Assembly (NCBI GenBank): GCA_026993785.1
Contig: JALWRZ010000008.1
Location: 1-63,228 of the forward strand
Reading direction: 5' to 3'
DNA length: 63,228 bases
DNA from: DHVE2 group archaeon
GTDB lineage: Archaea > Thermoplasmatota > Thermoplasmata > Thermoplasmatales > Aciduliprofundaceae
In this document: positions 8,604 through 17,672 of the stretch, one piece after another
How positions within the stretch are numbered: position 1 is the first letter of the stretch
Layout of the letters: each line of letters begins with the position of its first letter
Program-made: the position numbers and the translations under genes
Notes under the pieces: model-generated
The model's database searches: none
The model's input: only the letters and a program-made list of their open reading frames with translations
Told to the model about the DNA's origin: nothing

Positions 8604-9551
8604 TCCCTGCACTATTATCTCGATAGCCTGTTCCTCGCTTAACCCCCGGGCCATAAGGGTTATGAGCTGCTTTTTATCCACACTTCCTATGGCTGCCTCG
8701 TGGGTTACTTTCGCCCTGGGATTTTTTGCAATTACAACAGGCGAAGCCTCTGCATATGCATCATCCATTATTATCTCTGTGCAGTCCACATGGCCCCTAG
8801 AATAATTTCCCAGCCCTATGGTCTTCCCGATCACTCTACTCCTCGCCCTATCTTTTAAAGCCATCCGTGTTTTTATTAGCCCTACAGAGTAATCTCCTTC
8901 CAGTATTATGCTCTCTCTGGCCCTTATTTCATCGTCCTCCTTTCCGTAAATCTTTGAGATAAGGGTGCTCTTAGCTCTGTTACTCAAATGCACCTCGAAA
9001 TCTATATTTATTAGACCTGCTCTTCCACTCTTTACTACGAAAGAGGAGGTGTATTCGCCTCCTTCCTCCACATACGCCCTGGTTTTGGGAATCACGATCA
9101 CACCACCGCTCTTTCCGTGATAATGAGTTTCCTCATACTCTATTTTCGCATCTTTGCCAACAAAGACCTCCGCATCCATTACATGCTCAATCTTCTGGGC
9201 ATTGGGGAATATGCAGTGGGCCACAAATTTCACATCACTCCCAGCACCTGCAATTATCTTGGTTTTTATTCTCTGCTTTCCTTCCCGGGGCAGCATGCCG
9301 AAACACAGGTGCACGGGATATTTTGTCCTAAAACCCTCCTTTATCACGATTTTTGCACTCACGCCGTCTTTTATTCTCCTGGTGGATATCAATATTCCCC
9401 GCGTGCTGTTTTTTGCCAGCACCCTATTACCATTGATAACCATAGACGCATAATCCTTAGAGAATAGGGCTCTGGAGTTGCCTCCAGAGGATTCGTAATA
9501 TTTAACCAGTGACTCAAATTCTTTCTTAATAATCTCATCCAAATTCCTCAC
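8592..9551 (-). CDS. sufB: SufB/SufD-type Fe-S cluster scaffold protein
   Basis: A 319-residue SufBD-family protein, shorter than bacterial SufB (about 480), as is usual for archaeal two-gene systems. Family features include the parallel beta-helix core (KIVIKEGFRTKYPVHLCFGML) and the conserved C-terminal stretch THEAAIGSVDKKQLITLMARGLSEEQA, with the GLSEEQA motif typical of SufBD. It assembles and transfers Fe-S clusters together with the SufC ATPase. Its ATG overlaps the sufC stop by four bases (ATGA), showing translational coupling. The product probably serves the ferredoxin, AOR and Cas4-like proteins of this window. Confidence 0.9.
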   Translation of the reverse strand: MRNLDEIIKKEFESLVKYYESSGGNSRALFSKDYASMVINGNRVLAKNSTRGILISTRRIKDGVSAKIVIKEGFRTKYPVHLCFGMLPREGKQRIKTKIIAGAGSDVKFVAHCIFPNAQKIEHVMDAEVFVGKDAKIEYEETHYHGKSGGVIVIPKTRAYVEEGGEYTSSFVVKSGRAGLINIDFEVHLSNRAKSTLISKIYGKEDDEIRARESIILEGDYSVGLIKTRMALKDRARSRVIGKTIGLGNYSRGHVDCTEIIMDDAYAEASPVVIAKNPRAKVTHEAAIGSVDKKQLITLMARGLSEEQAIEIIVQGLLK

Positions 9552-10234
9552 CTCTTAAGGGGGCAGGGAGAGTATTTGAAGAGCTTTTTTACCTCATCTC
9601 TGGGACCTGAGGCGATCACTTTTCCAGAGCAGAGAATGGTGGCCGTATCTGCGATGTCTATCATGTCTTCGCTGTGGGTTATGAGCAGCACCCCTGTGCC
9701 AAGCTCTTTCATCTTTTTTATGACCTCTGAGATAAGCTTGAAGGAGAGCATATCTATGCCACTATCGGGCTCATCAAGAATTGCAAGTTTAGGTTGCATT
9801 AATATCACCGCCGCAAGTTCGATTCTCTTTCTCTCACCCCCGCTCAAATTCTCGCCTATCTCGTGGAATAGTATACTTCTGGGCAATCCCACCATTTTGA
9901 TGACGTTTTCCAGATTACCCATGCTTTTGTTCCTAGCGCTGATCATGAGATAATCCTTTACAAGCAAACCCTCGAATCTTGCAGGCTCCTGAAAGGCTAG
10001 CGTGATGCCCAATCTTGCTCGCTCCCACACACTCAGGGAGTCTATATTTTTTCCTTCAAAAAATATGTTTCCCTCGTAAGAATATATGCCCATTATTGCC
10101 TGAGCCAGAGTGGTTTTTCCAGAGCCATTTACGCCCAGTAAAAGATGGATTTCAGCTGCGTGCATCTCAAGATTCACGTTCTTCAGGATCTCTCTTCCAT
10201 CCCGGATCACTGTTAGATTCACGACCTTAAGCAT
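9548..10234 (-). CDS. sufC: SufC Fe-S assembly ATPase
   Basis: A 228-residue ABC-type ATPase without membrane segments. Walker A is GVNGSGKTT (about residues 34-42), the signature is LSGGERKR, and Walker B is LAILDEPDSGID, which contains the SufC-typical DEPDSGID. It powers cluster assembly on SufB. It is the first gene of a sufCB operon. On the minus strand a TATA box GATTTATATC lies at about 10253-10262, only 19-28 bases before the ATG, so the transcript is probably leaderless. Confidence 0.93.
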   Translation of the reverse strand: MLKVVNLTVIRDGREILKNVNLEMHAAEIHLLLGVNGSGKTTLAQAIMGIYSYEGNIFFEGKNIDSLSVWERARLGITLAFQEPARFEGLLVKDYLMISARNKSMGNLENVIKMVGLPRSILFHEIGENLSGGERKRIELAAVILMQPKLAILDEPDSGIDMLSFKLISEVIKKMKELGTGVLLITHSEDMIDIADTATILCSGKVIASGPRDEVKKLFKYSPCPLKR

Positions 10235-10495
10235 TGAAACGACAATGTGGATTTGATATAAATCATTTATCAGATTTTCCCCTTCCCTTCTTATTTTGGG
10301 AGCGCCTAATCTTTGGAAGTGCGTAGAGATCGTTGCTTTTCATATTTCTCTAAAAGATGATTCGTCCTCATAGGAAAAGAGATTCACTGGGTCTGCAAAC
10401 AAGGAGGCGAGAAATCTTTAATAAATTCTCTTCATCTGGGGTTCCAATACTCTTTGACCGATGATTATAAATCCTTTCATTTCTTCATGAGAAGC

Positions 10496-10768
10496 ATGGT
10501 CAACCTGGAAGATCTTCAAAATGAGATTGAGGGGCTGAAACTGGAGATTGAGGCGTTGAGAAAAGAGGTGAAGGAGGTTCAGCCCCACAAGCACTGCCTT
10601 AATTGCGGTATCGCCATTCCTCCGGATAAGGATTTCTGCTCTAAAAAATGCGAGGATGAATGGAACAGGGCCGTGAAGAGGAAGAAGCAGATTACGTACA
10701 TCTGGCTTCTTTTCATAGGAATACTGCTACTGATCCTCTTGATAAGTGGTGGGTTTGGAGGAAAATGA
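10496..10768 (+). CDS. Small zinc-ribbon membrane protein (DUF2116-like)
   Basis: A 90-residue protein with an N-terminal coiled coil (LQNEIEGLKLEIEALRKEVKEV), a zinc-ribbon-like set HCLNCGIAIPPDKDFCSKKCEDEW, and one C-terminal transmembrane helix. This layout matches archaeal DUF2116 proteins of unknown function. The ATG at 10496 is chosen because the TATA element ATTATAAATC at 10463-10472 lies 24-33 bases upstream, giving a leaderless mRNA; ATG 10487 is an alternative. Its stop overlaps the next start (ATGA), so it is co-translated with the PPAT fusion gene. The upstream gap 10235-10495 shows only the two promoters. Confidence 0.75.
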   Translation: MVNLEDLQNEIEGLKLEIEALRKEVKEVQPHKHCLNCGIAIPPDKDFCSKKCEDEWNRAVKRKKQITYIWLLFIGILLLILLISGGFGGK

Positions 10769-11727
10769 AGAGGGTTGTGGTAGGCGGTACATTCGAGTAT
10801 CTTCATCGCGGTCATAGGGAACTGCTGAAAAAAGCCTTTGAGATGGGAGACTACGTTTTAATAGGTGTGACCTCTGACGATTTTAAGAGAGAATGCACCA
10901 AAAGTTTTAAAGAAAGAAGAAAAGCGGTGGAGAATTTTGTGAGGGGCTTCGGAAAGAAATACGAGATTGTGGAAATTCACGATAAATATGGGCCAACGTT
11001 GGAAGAGGATTTCGATATAATTGTGGTTTCTCCGGAAACAAGGAAGACGGCAGAGGAGATAAACAGGCTCAGGGAAGAGAGAGGTATGAAAAGAATGGAG
11101 ATTTTGGAAATACCCCTTGTAATCGGGGAGGATCTTCTTCCCATCTCATCCTCAAGGATAAGAAGCGGAGAAATAGATACCGAGGGAAAGAGATTGAAGC
11201 CGCTTCGTGTAGGCATAGGCTCTACGAACCCATCTAAAATAAAGGCTGTTGAAAGTATATTCAGAAAAATAATTCCCGGTAAGATTATTTTCGAAGCAGT
11301 AGAGGTGGATCCGGAAGTACCACCGCAGCCCTTTGAAGAGCAAACTGTGAAAGGCGCCATTAACAGGGCCAAGAAGGCTCTGGGAGATCGGGATTACGGG
11401 GTTGGCATAGAAGCGGGGCTTTTCTGGAACGAGGAAGTGGAGGAATACTTTGATAAGGCATTCTGCGTGATCGTGGATAAGTACTCTCGGGTAACCTATG
11501 GTTATTCGGGAGGCTTTGTATATCCTCCCAAGATAATAGAGATGGTGAAAAGAGGTATGGAAATCGGCGAAGCCATGGAAATACTCTCAGGAATTAAGGA
11601 TATAAAGAAAAAGATGGGCGCCATTGGCTATCTCAGCAAGGGACTGATCGATCGCTCTGAGTTCAACGCACAGGCGGTTCTTATGGCTATGATTCCCCGA
11701 ATCAGCTCCGAGCTCTACTTCTCATAA
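10765..11727 (+). CDS. coaD: Phosphopantetheine adenylyltransferase fused to inosine/xanthosine triphosphatase
   Basis: Two enzymes in one 320-residue chain. Residues 1-147 are an archaeal/eukaryotic-type PPAT of coenzyme A synthesis, with the nucleotidyltransferase motifs GGTFEYLHRGHRELL and ISSSRIRSGEI. Residues about 150-320 are a YjjX/DUF84-type ITPase/XTPase (GIGSTNPSKIKAVESIF, EQTVKGAINRAKKAL, GVGIEAGL), which removes non-canonical purine nucleoside triphosphates. The ATG at 10765 follows TTTGGAGG. The join is in one open frame with no sign of a frameshift. The two reactions are not consecutive in any pathway; the fusion may be structural or regulatory. Confidence 0.9.
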   Translation: MKRVVVGGTFEYLHRGHRELLKKAFEMGDYVLIGVTSDDFKRECTKSFKERRKAVENFVRGFGKKYEIVEIHDKYGPTLEEDFDIIVVSPETRKTAEEINRLREERGMKRMEILEIPLVIGEDLLPISSSRIRSGEIDTEGKRLKPLRVGIGSTNPSKIKAVESIFRKIIPGKIIFEAVEVDPEVPPQPFEEQTVKGAINRAKKALGDRDYGVGIEAGLFWNEEVEEYFDKAFCVIVDKYSRVTYGYSGGFVYPPKIIEMVKRGMEIGEAMEILSGIKDIKKKMGAIGYLSKGLIDRSEFNAQAVLMAMIPRISSELYFS

Positions 11728-13618
11728 TAATTAGGGCGAGAAAGAGAATCGGTATTGCCAGGAGCTCCAGCTCCGGGATAGGGTTGATTACCGGCACCTC
11801 ACTTATTCCTGTGGTTCTCTCGATGCCTGTGGAATTTACCAGTGTTATGTAGAAGTAGAGATTTCCCTCCTTCTGAGGTGGGATATACCCAACATATTCT
11901 CCGTTTTCATAGCTCATCCAGACGGCGTGGTACTTATCTCCGGTGGTGTTTCTGTAATAGAGGATAGCCTGATATCCCTCGGGAGAGGTGAAAGATACTC
12001 TTATAGTGGCATTTGTCACAGCATTGCTAACCTTAACATTTCCTATTTGCGGGAGTGTGTTGTTGCGACTTAACGCATATAGATACCCATTATTGGAGGC
12101 TACGAGAAGGAGGGAATCTCCGATGACGGGGGAGGATAGTATGTAATTGGAGGGCTGCGGTGTGAAATTCCACAGCGATGCTCCAGATTCTGAAAAGACG
12201 TATACGCTACCTTCCTGTGTATTCGTATATACAATAATCTTTCCGGAGGCGTAAAGCACTCCGCCTTGAATTGCACCATCGACCTTAGTTTTCCATAGCA
12301 ATTGAGGGGAGCTTCCTCCATCTTCAATAGCGTAGATTTCCCCTTCCTGATTTCCCACGTATATTTTGCCGCGGACTACAGCGGGGGATGATGTACTTTC
12401 TCCTATGTTGTAGCTCCATATAAGCTGACCATCTTTGCTAAGCAAGGTTAGATTTCCACCCGTGGTTACAAAGTATATCCTCCCATTGGAGGCGACGATG
12501 GAAGAGCGAATTGAGTCCTGGGTGGTATAGTTCCATACGTAGCTTCCATTCTCAGCGATGCATTGGACCCCGAAAGGCGGGTTCCAGGTATAGCTGCTAT
12601 CCTCTATACCGGCGATGGGTATGTAGAGCTTTCCCCCATAGGATGCAGGAATGCCGAAGTAATTGCTTCCCATAAGCTCCAGTTTCCAGGCTACGCTTCC
12701 ATTCTGGAGATATAGCGCGTACACATGCCCGGGAGCGCCAAAGCTGAAGGTGGCCGCGAATACCATGGGAACCTTGTTCACAATATCCACTATGGGTGAG
12801 GATGTTATATCCTCTCCCAGGTATGTTTCCCAGGCCAGAGTGCCGTTGAGGGCATAAAATGCACGGATATACTGGTCAGATGTGCCTATTATCACATAGG
12901 AACCAAAAAGCACAGGTGAGGCAATCCCATATCCTCCCGCAGCCCCCTTGGAGTTATTCCATACCAAAGAACCGTTAAAGTTCAGGGCGTAGAGGGAGGA
13001 AGAATCAGCTACGTATATCATTCCATTTCCCACCACCGGCGTGGATGAGAACCCCCAGGGAGAGTTGCCCTTGAATTTCCATATCACATCATCTCCATAA
13101 ACATCTCCGTATGATACGCCACTGTTATTTTCATTCCCTCTAGGATAAGCCCAAACAGTGTAATGGCCAGGAGTGCTCTTGGGCAGGTTATAGGGATTCC
13201 AGCTGGGATCATCCACCGTATAAATCCATGCCACCACATCACCATATTTTAGATGCAGTTGTGAGGCGCCCACCATACTACCTTCCCATATGTAGCTGTC
13301 GTTTCTCCATACCAGGAGATGCCAGTAGTATCCAGAGGATGCGTAATCGTTCTTCTCCCATCCAATTTGATTTACCCATGCACCGTAGGTGCTCCAAGAG
13401 TAATTGAGCGTTAGAGACAGATTCTGACACGCCAGCTCCGTGGCCTTTATAGCCGTGTCATTATCGGGGGGGAGAACCACCGTTGCGCTTCTCTCTTCTC
13501 CATTTCCAAATGAAATTATCACCGTAACCCTGGCCTGAGAAGCTGCCACTTGGGAATTTGCCACAGCAAACACTCCCAGAAAGAGGAGAAATATTAAACC
13601 AGCTGCCAGGACTCTCAT
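11702..13618 (-). CDS. Surface PQQ-type beta-propeller protein with DUF4430 domain
   Basis: A 638-residue secreted or anchored protein. It has a signal peptide at residues 1-25 (LAAGLIFLLFLGVFAVANS), a DUF4430-like domain at about 30-140 (YYWHLLVWRNDSYIWEG), PQQ/WD40-like propeller blades at about 175-520 (repeats of the form GKIYVGNQEGEIYAI, SSPVIGDSLLLVASNNGYLYAL), a beta-sandwich (about 525-610), and a C-terminal helix followed by RSRARS. The tail IPELELLAIP-hydrophobic-basic resembles archaeal PEF-CTERM-like sorting signals. GAGGTG precedes the ATG. It overlaps the convergent PPAT gene by 26 bases. No catalytic function is visible; ligand binding or cell-surface adhesion is a guess. Confidence 0.8.
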   Translation of the reverse strand: MRVLAAGLIFLLFLGVFAVANSQVAASQARVTVIISFGNGEERSATVVLPPDNDTAIKATELACQNLSLTLNYSWSTYGAWVNQIGWEKNDYASSGYYWHLLVWRNDSYIWEGSMVGASQLHLKYGDVVAWIYTVDDPSWNPYNLPKSTPGHYTVWAYPRGNENNSGVSYGDVYGDDVIWKFKGNSPWGFSSTPVVGNGMIYVADSSSLYALNFNGSLVWNNSKGAAGGYGIASPVLFGSYVIIGTSDQYIRAFYALNGTLAWETYLGEDITSSPIVDIVNKVPMVFAATFSFGAPGHVYALYLQNGSVAWKLELMGSNYFGIPASYGGKLYIPIAGIEDSSYTWNPPFGVQCIAENGSYVWNYTTQDSIRSSIVASNGRIYFVTTGGNLTLLSKDGQLIWSYNIGESTSSPAVVRGKIYVGNQEGEIYAIEDGGSSPQLLWKTKVDGAIQGGVLYASGKIIVYTNTQEGSVYVFSESGASLWNFTPQPSNYILSSPVIGDSLLLVASNNGYLYALSRNNTLPQIGNVKVSNAVTNATIRVSFTSPEGYQAILYYRNTTGDKYHAVWMSYENGEYVGYIPPQKEGNLYFYITLVNSTGIERTTGISEVPVINPIPELELLAIPILFLALIIMRSRARS

Positions 13619-13744
13619 CCTTTCACCTCAAATATATTTGATTTTTTTCCATAAAACTTTACAAATAGATAAAGTTTTCTCCGCTCTTGGGAATAAATTC
13701 CTGTGCCTAAAATTTTATATTCAAAACCTCATTTATCCTTGGTG

Positions 13745-14446
13745 ATGAAAAGGATATCTCCCATCATAATCGTGATCATTCTTATCTCCATCAATTTGGT
13801 AGGAGCCATCTATTTTCTAAGAGTTCCTGAAAGGCCTTTGATCGTGTATAATACCGTTGATATGGGATACAACATAACGATTCCCAGAAACTCCACACTT
13901 CTTCAGAATTTCTCCTTTGAGAAAAAGGACGCTTATGGTAACTTAATCACTGTGAGGGCCTATGTGTATATTACTCCAAGAATGATACCCAACGATACGT
14001 ACACGGAGAGATACCTCCTGTTTTTCTTCACCACGGATATCCTATCCAACGGCTCCTATCTTAGATATGGAAAAGAAGGATGTTCCTTTGTCATAAATAT
14101 CTCTGAACCGAGAACCCCAAAGGAGGAATGGAACCATTTTGATATCCCCGTATATCCAGAAGCTCCTGTGATAAAGGATCATATGGAGATGTATCCGGGA
14201 TACTTGACAGGCGATCTGAACATTTTTCGAGGCAAATCCTTCGCTCCTGTAAGGAATGCTGTAAATATAACCACTGGAGTGGGCATATATATCCCGTCGC
14301 TCCTTATCGATCCCTATCCCAAGCCGGGAATATTCAGCGTGAATTTCAAAGTAACCGCGTATTTTGTCACCCATGGAAAGATAGAGTCCCTGAGCCTGGA
14401 AAAGAGGGTGGGGGTTTATGTCTCAGAGGAGTATTTGAAATCCTGA
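13745..14446 (+). CDS. Secreted or membrane-anchored protein of unknown function
   Basis: A 233-residue protein with an N-terminal hydrophobic helix (IIIVIILISINLVGAIYFL) acting as signal or anchor, followed by about 200 residues of predicted beta-rich extracellular sequence with many N-glycosylation-type sequons (NIT, NST, NFS, NDT, NGS, NIS). No family is recognised. The ATG at 13745 is chosen over upstream codons because it begins the hydrophobic helix and the TATA element AATTTTATATTC is at about 13711-13722, 23-34 bases upstream. It is divergent from the propeller gene, with about 125 bases between. Confidence 0.65.
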   Translation: MKRISPIIIVIILISINLVGAIYFLRVPERPLIVYNTVDMGYNITIPRNSTLLQNFSFEKKDAYGNLITVRAYVYITPRMIPNDTYTERYLLFFFTTDILSNGSYLRYGKEGCSFVINISEPRTPKEEWNHFDIPVYPEAPVIKDHMEMYPGYLTGDLNIFRGKSFAPVRNAVNITTGVGIYIPSLLIDPYPKPGIFSVNFKVTAYFVTHGKIESLSLEKRVGVYVSEEYLKS

Positions 14447-14496
14447 GATGAGAAAGATTTTTAAGTTTTCTGCCCATAGTTGCCCTGGTGAGATAG

Positions 14497-16347
14497 ATGA
14501 AGGGATACAATAACAAGATTGCGAGGGTGGACTTAAGCGAGGGGAAAGTGAGACTGGAAGAACTAAGGGAGGATATCATAAGAAAATTTGTAGGTGGTAA
14601 AGGATTTGGCTATTATTTCATCTACAATGATGTTCCTCCAGGAACCCGAGCACTAAGCAAATATAATGAGCTAATATTCGCGCCAGGTGCTTTTAGCGGA
14701 TTGGTTCCTGGCAGCAGCAAGGTGGCGGTGGTATCGGTGTCTCCACAAACGGGGCTCATTAATGATAGCTATGCAGGAGACAGATTTGGCCCATGGCTAA
14801 AGCGTGCGGGTTTGGACGCATTAATTGTGCGGGGAAGAAGTGATAAGCCCATATATCTCCTTGTGGAGAAGAATAGAGTGAGAATTGAGGATGCCTCAAA
14901 GCTCTGGGGCAAGGGCGCCTACGAGACCTTCGATGCCCTGTGGAAAGAGTATGGGGAGGCATCCATCGCGGCCATAGGTCCTGCAGGTGAGAAGCTTGTG
15001 AGATTCGCAAACATACTCTTCGATAAGGAGCGGGCAGCCGGGCGTGGGGGGTTGGGCGCAGTTATGGGAAGCAAGAATCTTAAAGCCGTGGTGGTTCTTA
15101 AATCTCAGCCATCCATGGAGTTGCATGATGGGGAGAAACTGGAGGAGATGAAAAAGAGGTACTATGAGGAATATAAGAGAGCGGAGAATCTTAAAGAGCT
15201 TCGAAATTATGGAACTACCAATGGTCTAATTACCTCAGCATTCAGCGGCATGGCTCCCGCATACAATTTTCAGAAGCCTTATATTGAGAAGGAACTTGCC
15301 TCTAAGCTTGCAGGTGAGGAGATAAAGAAGTACGAGGTGGAGCCGGAAGATTATATCCATGGCAGCTCCTGCCCTGTAAAGTGCGCGAGGTATGTGAAGG
15401 TAAAATACAAAGGTGAGGAGTTCTTTGTCAAACCTGAATATGAGAGCATAGCCATGCTCGGCACTGCTACCGGAGTATTCGATTTTCCCGCGGTGGCTCA
15501 TTTCATCCATCTCACCAACGATTTGGGCATGGATAGCATCGCCGCTGGAAATGTCATAGCCTGGCTATTCGAGCTTGTGCATCGCGGCCTTCTTTCTGCG
15601 GATGAAATAGGTATGGAGCTCGGTGGGTTTGGAGATGCAGAAGGCGAGGAAAAGCTTTTGAGAATGATGGCAGAGAGAAAAGGCATAGGAGCAGTTCTGG
15701 CTGAAGGGGTGAAAAGAGCCGCCGAGATTCTCGGAAGGGGAGAAGAATTTGCGGTGCATGTCAAATGTCTGGAATCCCCTGCCTGGGACCCCAGGGGAAG
15801 GAGAACCTATGCGCTCAGCTACGCAACTGCGGATATAGGTGCATCACATCTTCGTGGCTGGCCACATCCCCACTCTTTGCCCAATGATGGAGCTGCGAGA
15901 GAGCTTGTGCCTTCACTCATAGAGAGCAGGGATAAGGATGCGCTCTTCGATTCCCTGGGTATTTGCAAGTTCCTCCCCTACAGCTTTGAAGATTTGGAAG
16001 AATTTTACAGCGTGATAGTTGGCGAGAGCGGAGCTACCTTAAAAAATCTTGGATGGAGAATTGAAACCCTAGCGAGGATTTACAATGTGCTTGGGGGCAT
16101 GAACCCTCCCGAGGACGATGTTATACCTCCGCGCTGGTGGGAGAAAGAGAGTGAGGGTCCCGCGAAGGGCAATGCTGCTTTCATAAACTATGACGATTTT
16201 CTTGAAGCACGAAAAACTTTTTACAGGCTTCGTGGCTGGGACGAGGAGTTGGGAGTACCCCTTCCAGAGACCCTCGAAATATTGGATATACCTGAATATC
16301 GCAGCTCTGCAGAGAGAGCCCTGGAGATTGTGAGAAGAAGAGTTTAA
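14497..16347 (+). CDS. aor: Tungsten-type aldehyde:ferredoxin oxidoreductase family protein
   Basis: A 616-residue AOR-family protein that would oxidise aldehydes to acids with ferredoxin as acceptor, using a tungsto-bispterin centre. Family motifs include GGKGFGYY, the pterin-binding DSYAGDRFGPWLKRAG, GRGGLGAVMGSKNLKA, PAWDPRGRR and LGICKF, where the last Cys is the distal cluster ligand. The cluster-binding segment reads GSSCPVKCARY, where known AORs have C-x2-C-x3-C; the first Cys is replaced by Gly, so only three Cys ligands are present. GGTGAG precedes the ATG. It is followed by an SDR and a Nudix gene. Such enzymes detoxify aldehydes from amino acid fermentation. Confidence 0.9.
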   Translation: MKGYNNKIARVDLSEGKVRLEELREDIIRKFVGGKGFGYYFIYNDVPPGTRALSKYNELIFAPGAFSGLVPGSSKVAVVSVSPQTGLINDSYAGDRFGPWLKRAGLDALIVRGRSDKPIYLLVEKNRVRIEDASKLWGKGAYETFDALWKEYGEASIAAIGPAGEKLVRFANILFDKERAAGRGGLGAVMGSKNLKAVVVLKSQPSMELHDGEKLEEMKKRYYEEYKRAENLKELRNYGTTNGLITSAFSGMAPAYNFQKPYIEKELASKLAGEEIKKYEVEPEDYIHGSSCPVKCARYVKVKYKGEEFFVKPEYESIAMLGTATGVFDFPAVAHFIHLTNDLGMDSIAAGNVIAWLFELVHRGLLSADEIGMELGGFGDAEGEEKLLRMMAERKGIGAVLAEGVKRAAEILGRGEEFAVHVKCLESPAWDPRGRRTYALSYATADIGASHLRGWPHPHSLPNDGAARELVPSLIESRDKDALFDSLGICKFLPYSFEDLEEFYSVIVGESGATLKNLGWRIETLARIYNVLGGMNPPEDDVIPPRWWEKESEGPAKGNAAFINYDDFLEARKTFYRLRGWDEELGVPLPETLEILDIPEYRSSAERALEIVRRRV

Positions 16348-16383
16348 ATAAGAGGAAAAGGTAAATGCATTGGGGGATTGAGC

Positions 16384-17187
16384 ATGGCCAAAAAGGAGAG
16401 GAAAAGCATAAATGAGCTCCTGTCCTTGAAGGGAAAAAGGGCCCTGATAACAGGAGCAGCTGCAGGAATAGGGAGAGCCATAGCTTACAGAGTTGCGGAG
16501 GCGGGAGCGGATCTTGAGCTTGTGGATATAAATCTCCGGGAAATGAAGAAGATCGCCGCGGAGCTTCGTGACTTTGATGTTAAGGTAAACGTTCACAAGG
16601 TTGATCTTTCTAAAAGGGAGGAGATCCTAGCTCTCTGGGAAGAGCTGGGCGATGGAGTGGATATACTCATAAACAATGCGGGCATATACCTTTTCAAAGA
16701 TTTTACCGATGTTGATGAAGAATTTTTCGAGAAGATTCTCAAGGTGAACTTCAAATCCGTGTTCTGGATGTGCCAGGAGATGATAAGGCGCCGGGGGAAG
16801 AAAGGGGGAGCGATACTCAACGTTGCATCCATCGAGGCAGTGCTTCCCTTTGCCAAAGGTCTGATTCATTACGATGTGAGCAAGATGGGGGTAATAGCCC
16901 TAACAAGGGCCCTGGCCAGGGAATACGGCAAGATGGGGTTCAGGGTCAATGCCATAGTGCCGGGAGGAATCAAAACTCCTGGAGTGAAGAAGCTTGAGCG
17001 CGAAGCTGCGATGAAGCTCAACGTGGATCTTATAAAGACTGCCATAAACTTTAGAAACAGGCTTCCCTTAGGAAGATTTGGCGATCCTGATGAGGTTGCG
17101 CGCATGGTGGTGGTTCTTGTCTCCGAGCTTGCATCCTATATGACCGGAGCAATGATAGCCATAGATGGGGGGTTCCTCTCTTCCTGA
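16384..17187 (+). CDS. Short-chain dehydrogenase/reductase (SDR)
   Basis: A 267-residue classical SDR. The NAD(P)-binding motif is TGAAAGIGRAIA (about residues 23-34), NNAG lies at about 94-97, the catalytic Ser is in NVASIEA, and Tyr/Lys are in YDVSK. It ends with the usual YMTGAMIAIDGGF. Asp at the end of the second strand (LVDIN) suggests NAD(H) preference. The ATG at 16384 is used because GGGGGA at 16372-16377 fits as ribosome binding site; the in-frame TTG at 16378 is too close. It lies 36 bases after the AOR gene and may share its transcript. The substrate is unknown. Confidence 0.88.
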   Translation: MAKKERKSINELLSLKGKRALITGAAAGIGRAIAYRVAEAGADLELVDINLREMKKIAAELRDFDVKVNVHKVDLSKREEILALWEELGDGVDILINNAGIYLFKDFTDVDEEFFEKILKVNFKSVFWMCQEMIRRRGKKGGAILNVASIEAVLPFAKGLIHYDVSKMGVIALTRALAREYGKMGFRVNAIVPGGIKTPGVKKLEREAAMKLNVDLIKTAINFRNRLPLGRFGDPDEVARMVVVLVSELASYMTGAMIAIDGGFLSS

Positions 17188-17222
17188 AAAATTTTTATGC
17201 TTTAGGATGTCATGGCTTAGGG

Positions 17223-17672
17223 ATGATAGAGGCGGTGATAGTTCATATAATCCGCGACGGCAAGATTCTGCTTAACTACAAAAAGAGGGGGCATGGGCAA
17301 GGTAAGTGGAACGGATTTGGAGGCAAGCTAAGTGCCGGAGAAACCCCTGAAGAATGTGCACGCCGTGAAACCTGGGAGGAGGGGCGCGTAGCTCTTAAAG
17401 CTCTTGAGAAGATAGGAGTGATAAAATTTTATGATGTGTACGGAGAAGACTGGCTCGTGCATGTCTTTCTTGGAGATATAGAAGGCGAGCCCAGAGAGAG
17501 CGAAGAATCCTATCCCCGATGGTTCTATCTGCAGGATATACCCTACGATGAGATGTGGGAAGATGACAGATACTGGCTCCCTCTGGTTATCAATAGAGTT
17601 AGATTCGAAGCAGAGTTCAAATTTTCAGGAGAGAAGCTGCTGGAGTTTCAAATACATGGATGGAAAAGCTAA
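17223..17672 (+). CDS. Nudix hydrolase, MTH1-like (8-oxo-dGTPase type)
   Basis: A 149-residue Nudix protein. The Nudix box is complete: GKLSAGETPEECARRETWEEGRV (GX5EX7REXXEEG). Preceding it, GKWNGFGGK, and later WFYLQDIPYDEMWEDDRYWLPL, closely resemble the layout of animal MTH1, which cleaves oxidised purine nucleotides to monophosphates. A TATA-like AATTTTTATGC at 17190-17200 lies 23-33 bases before the ATG, suggesting its own leaderless transcript. It overlaps the convergent racemase gene by 4 bases. Substrate preference is inferred from resemblance only. Confidence 0.88.
   Translation: MIEAVIVHIIRDGKILLNYKKRGHGQGKWNGFGGKLSAGETPEECARRETWEEGRVALKALEKIGVIKFYDVYGEDWLVHVFLGDIEGEPRESEESYPRWFYLQDIPYDEMWEDDRYWLPLVINRVRFEAEFKFSGEKLLEFQIHGWKS

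Noticed and set aside
10357-10464. 35-codon plus-strand frame before the zinc-ribbon gene
   Set aside because: Basic peptide without family match; it overlaps the promoter of the next gene and lacks a ribosome binding site.
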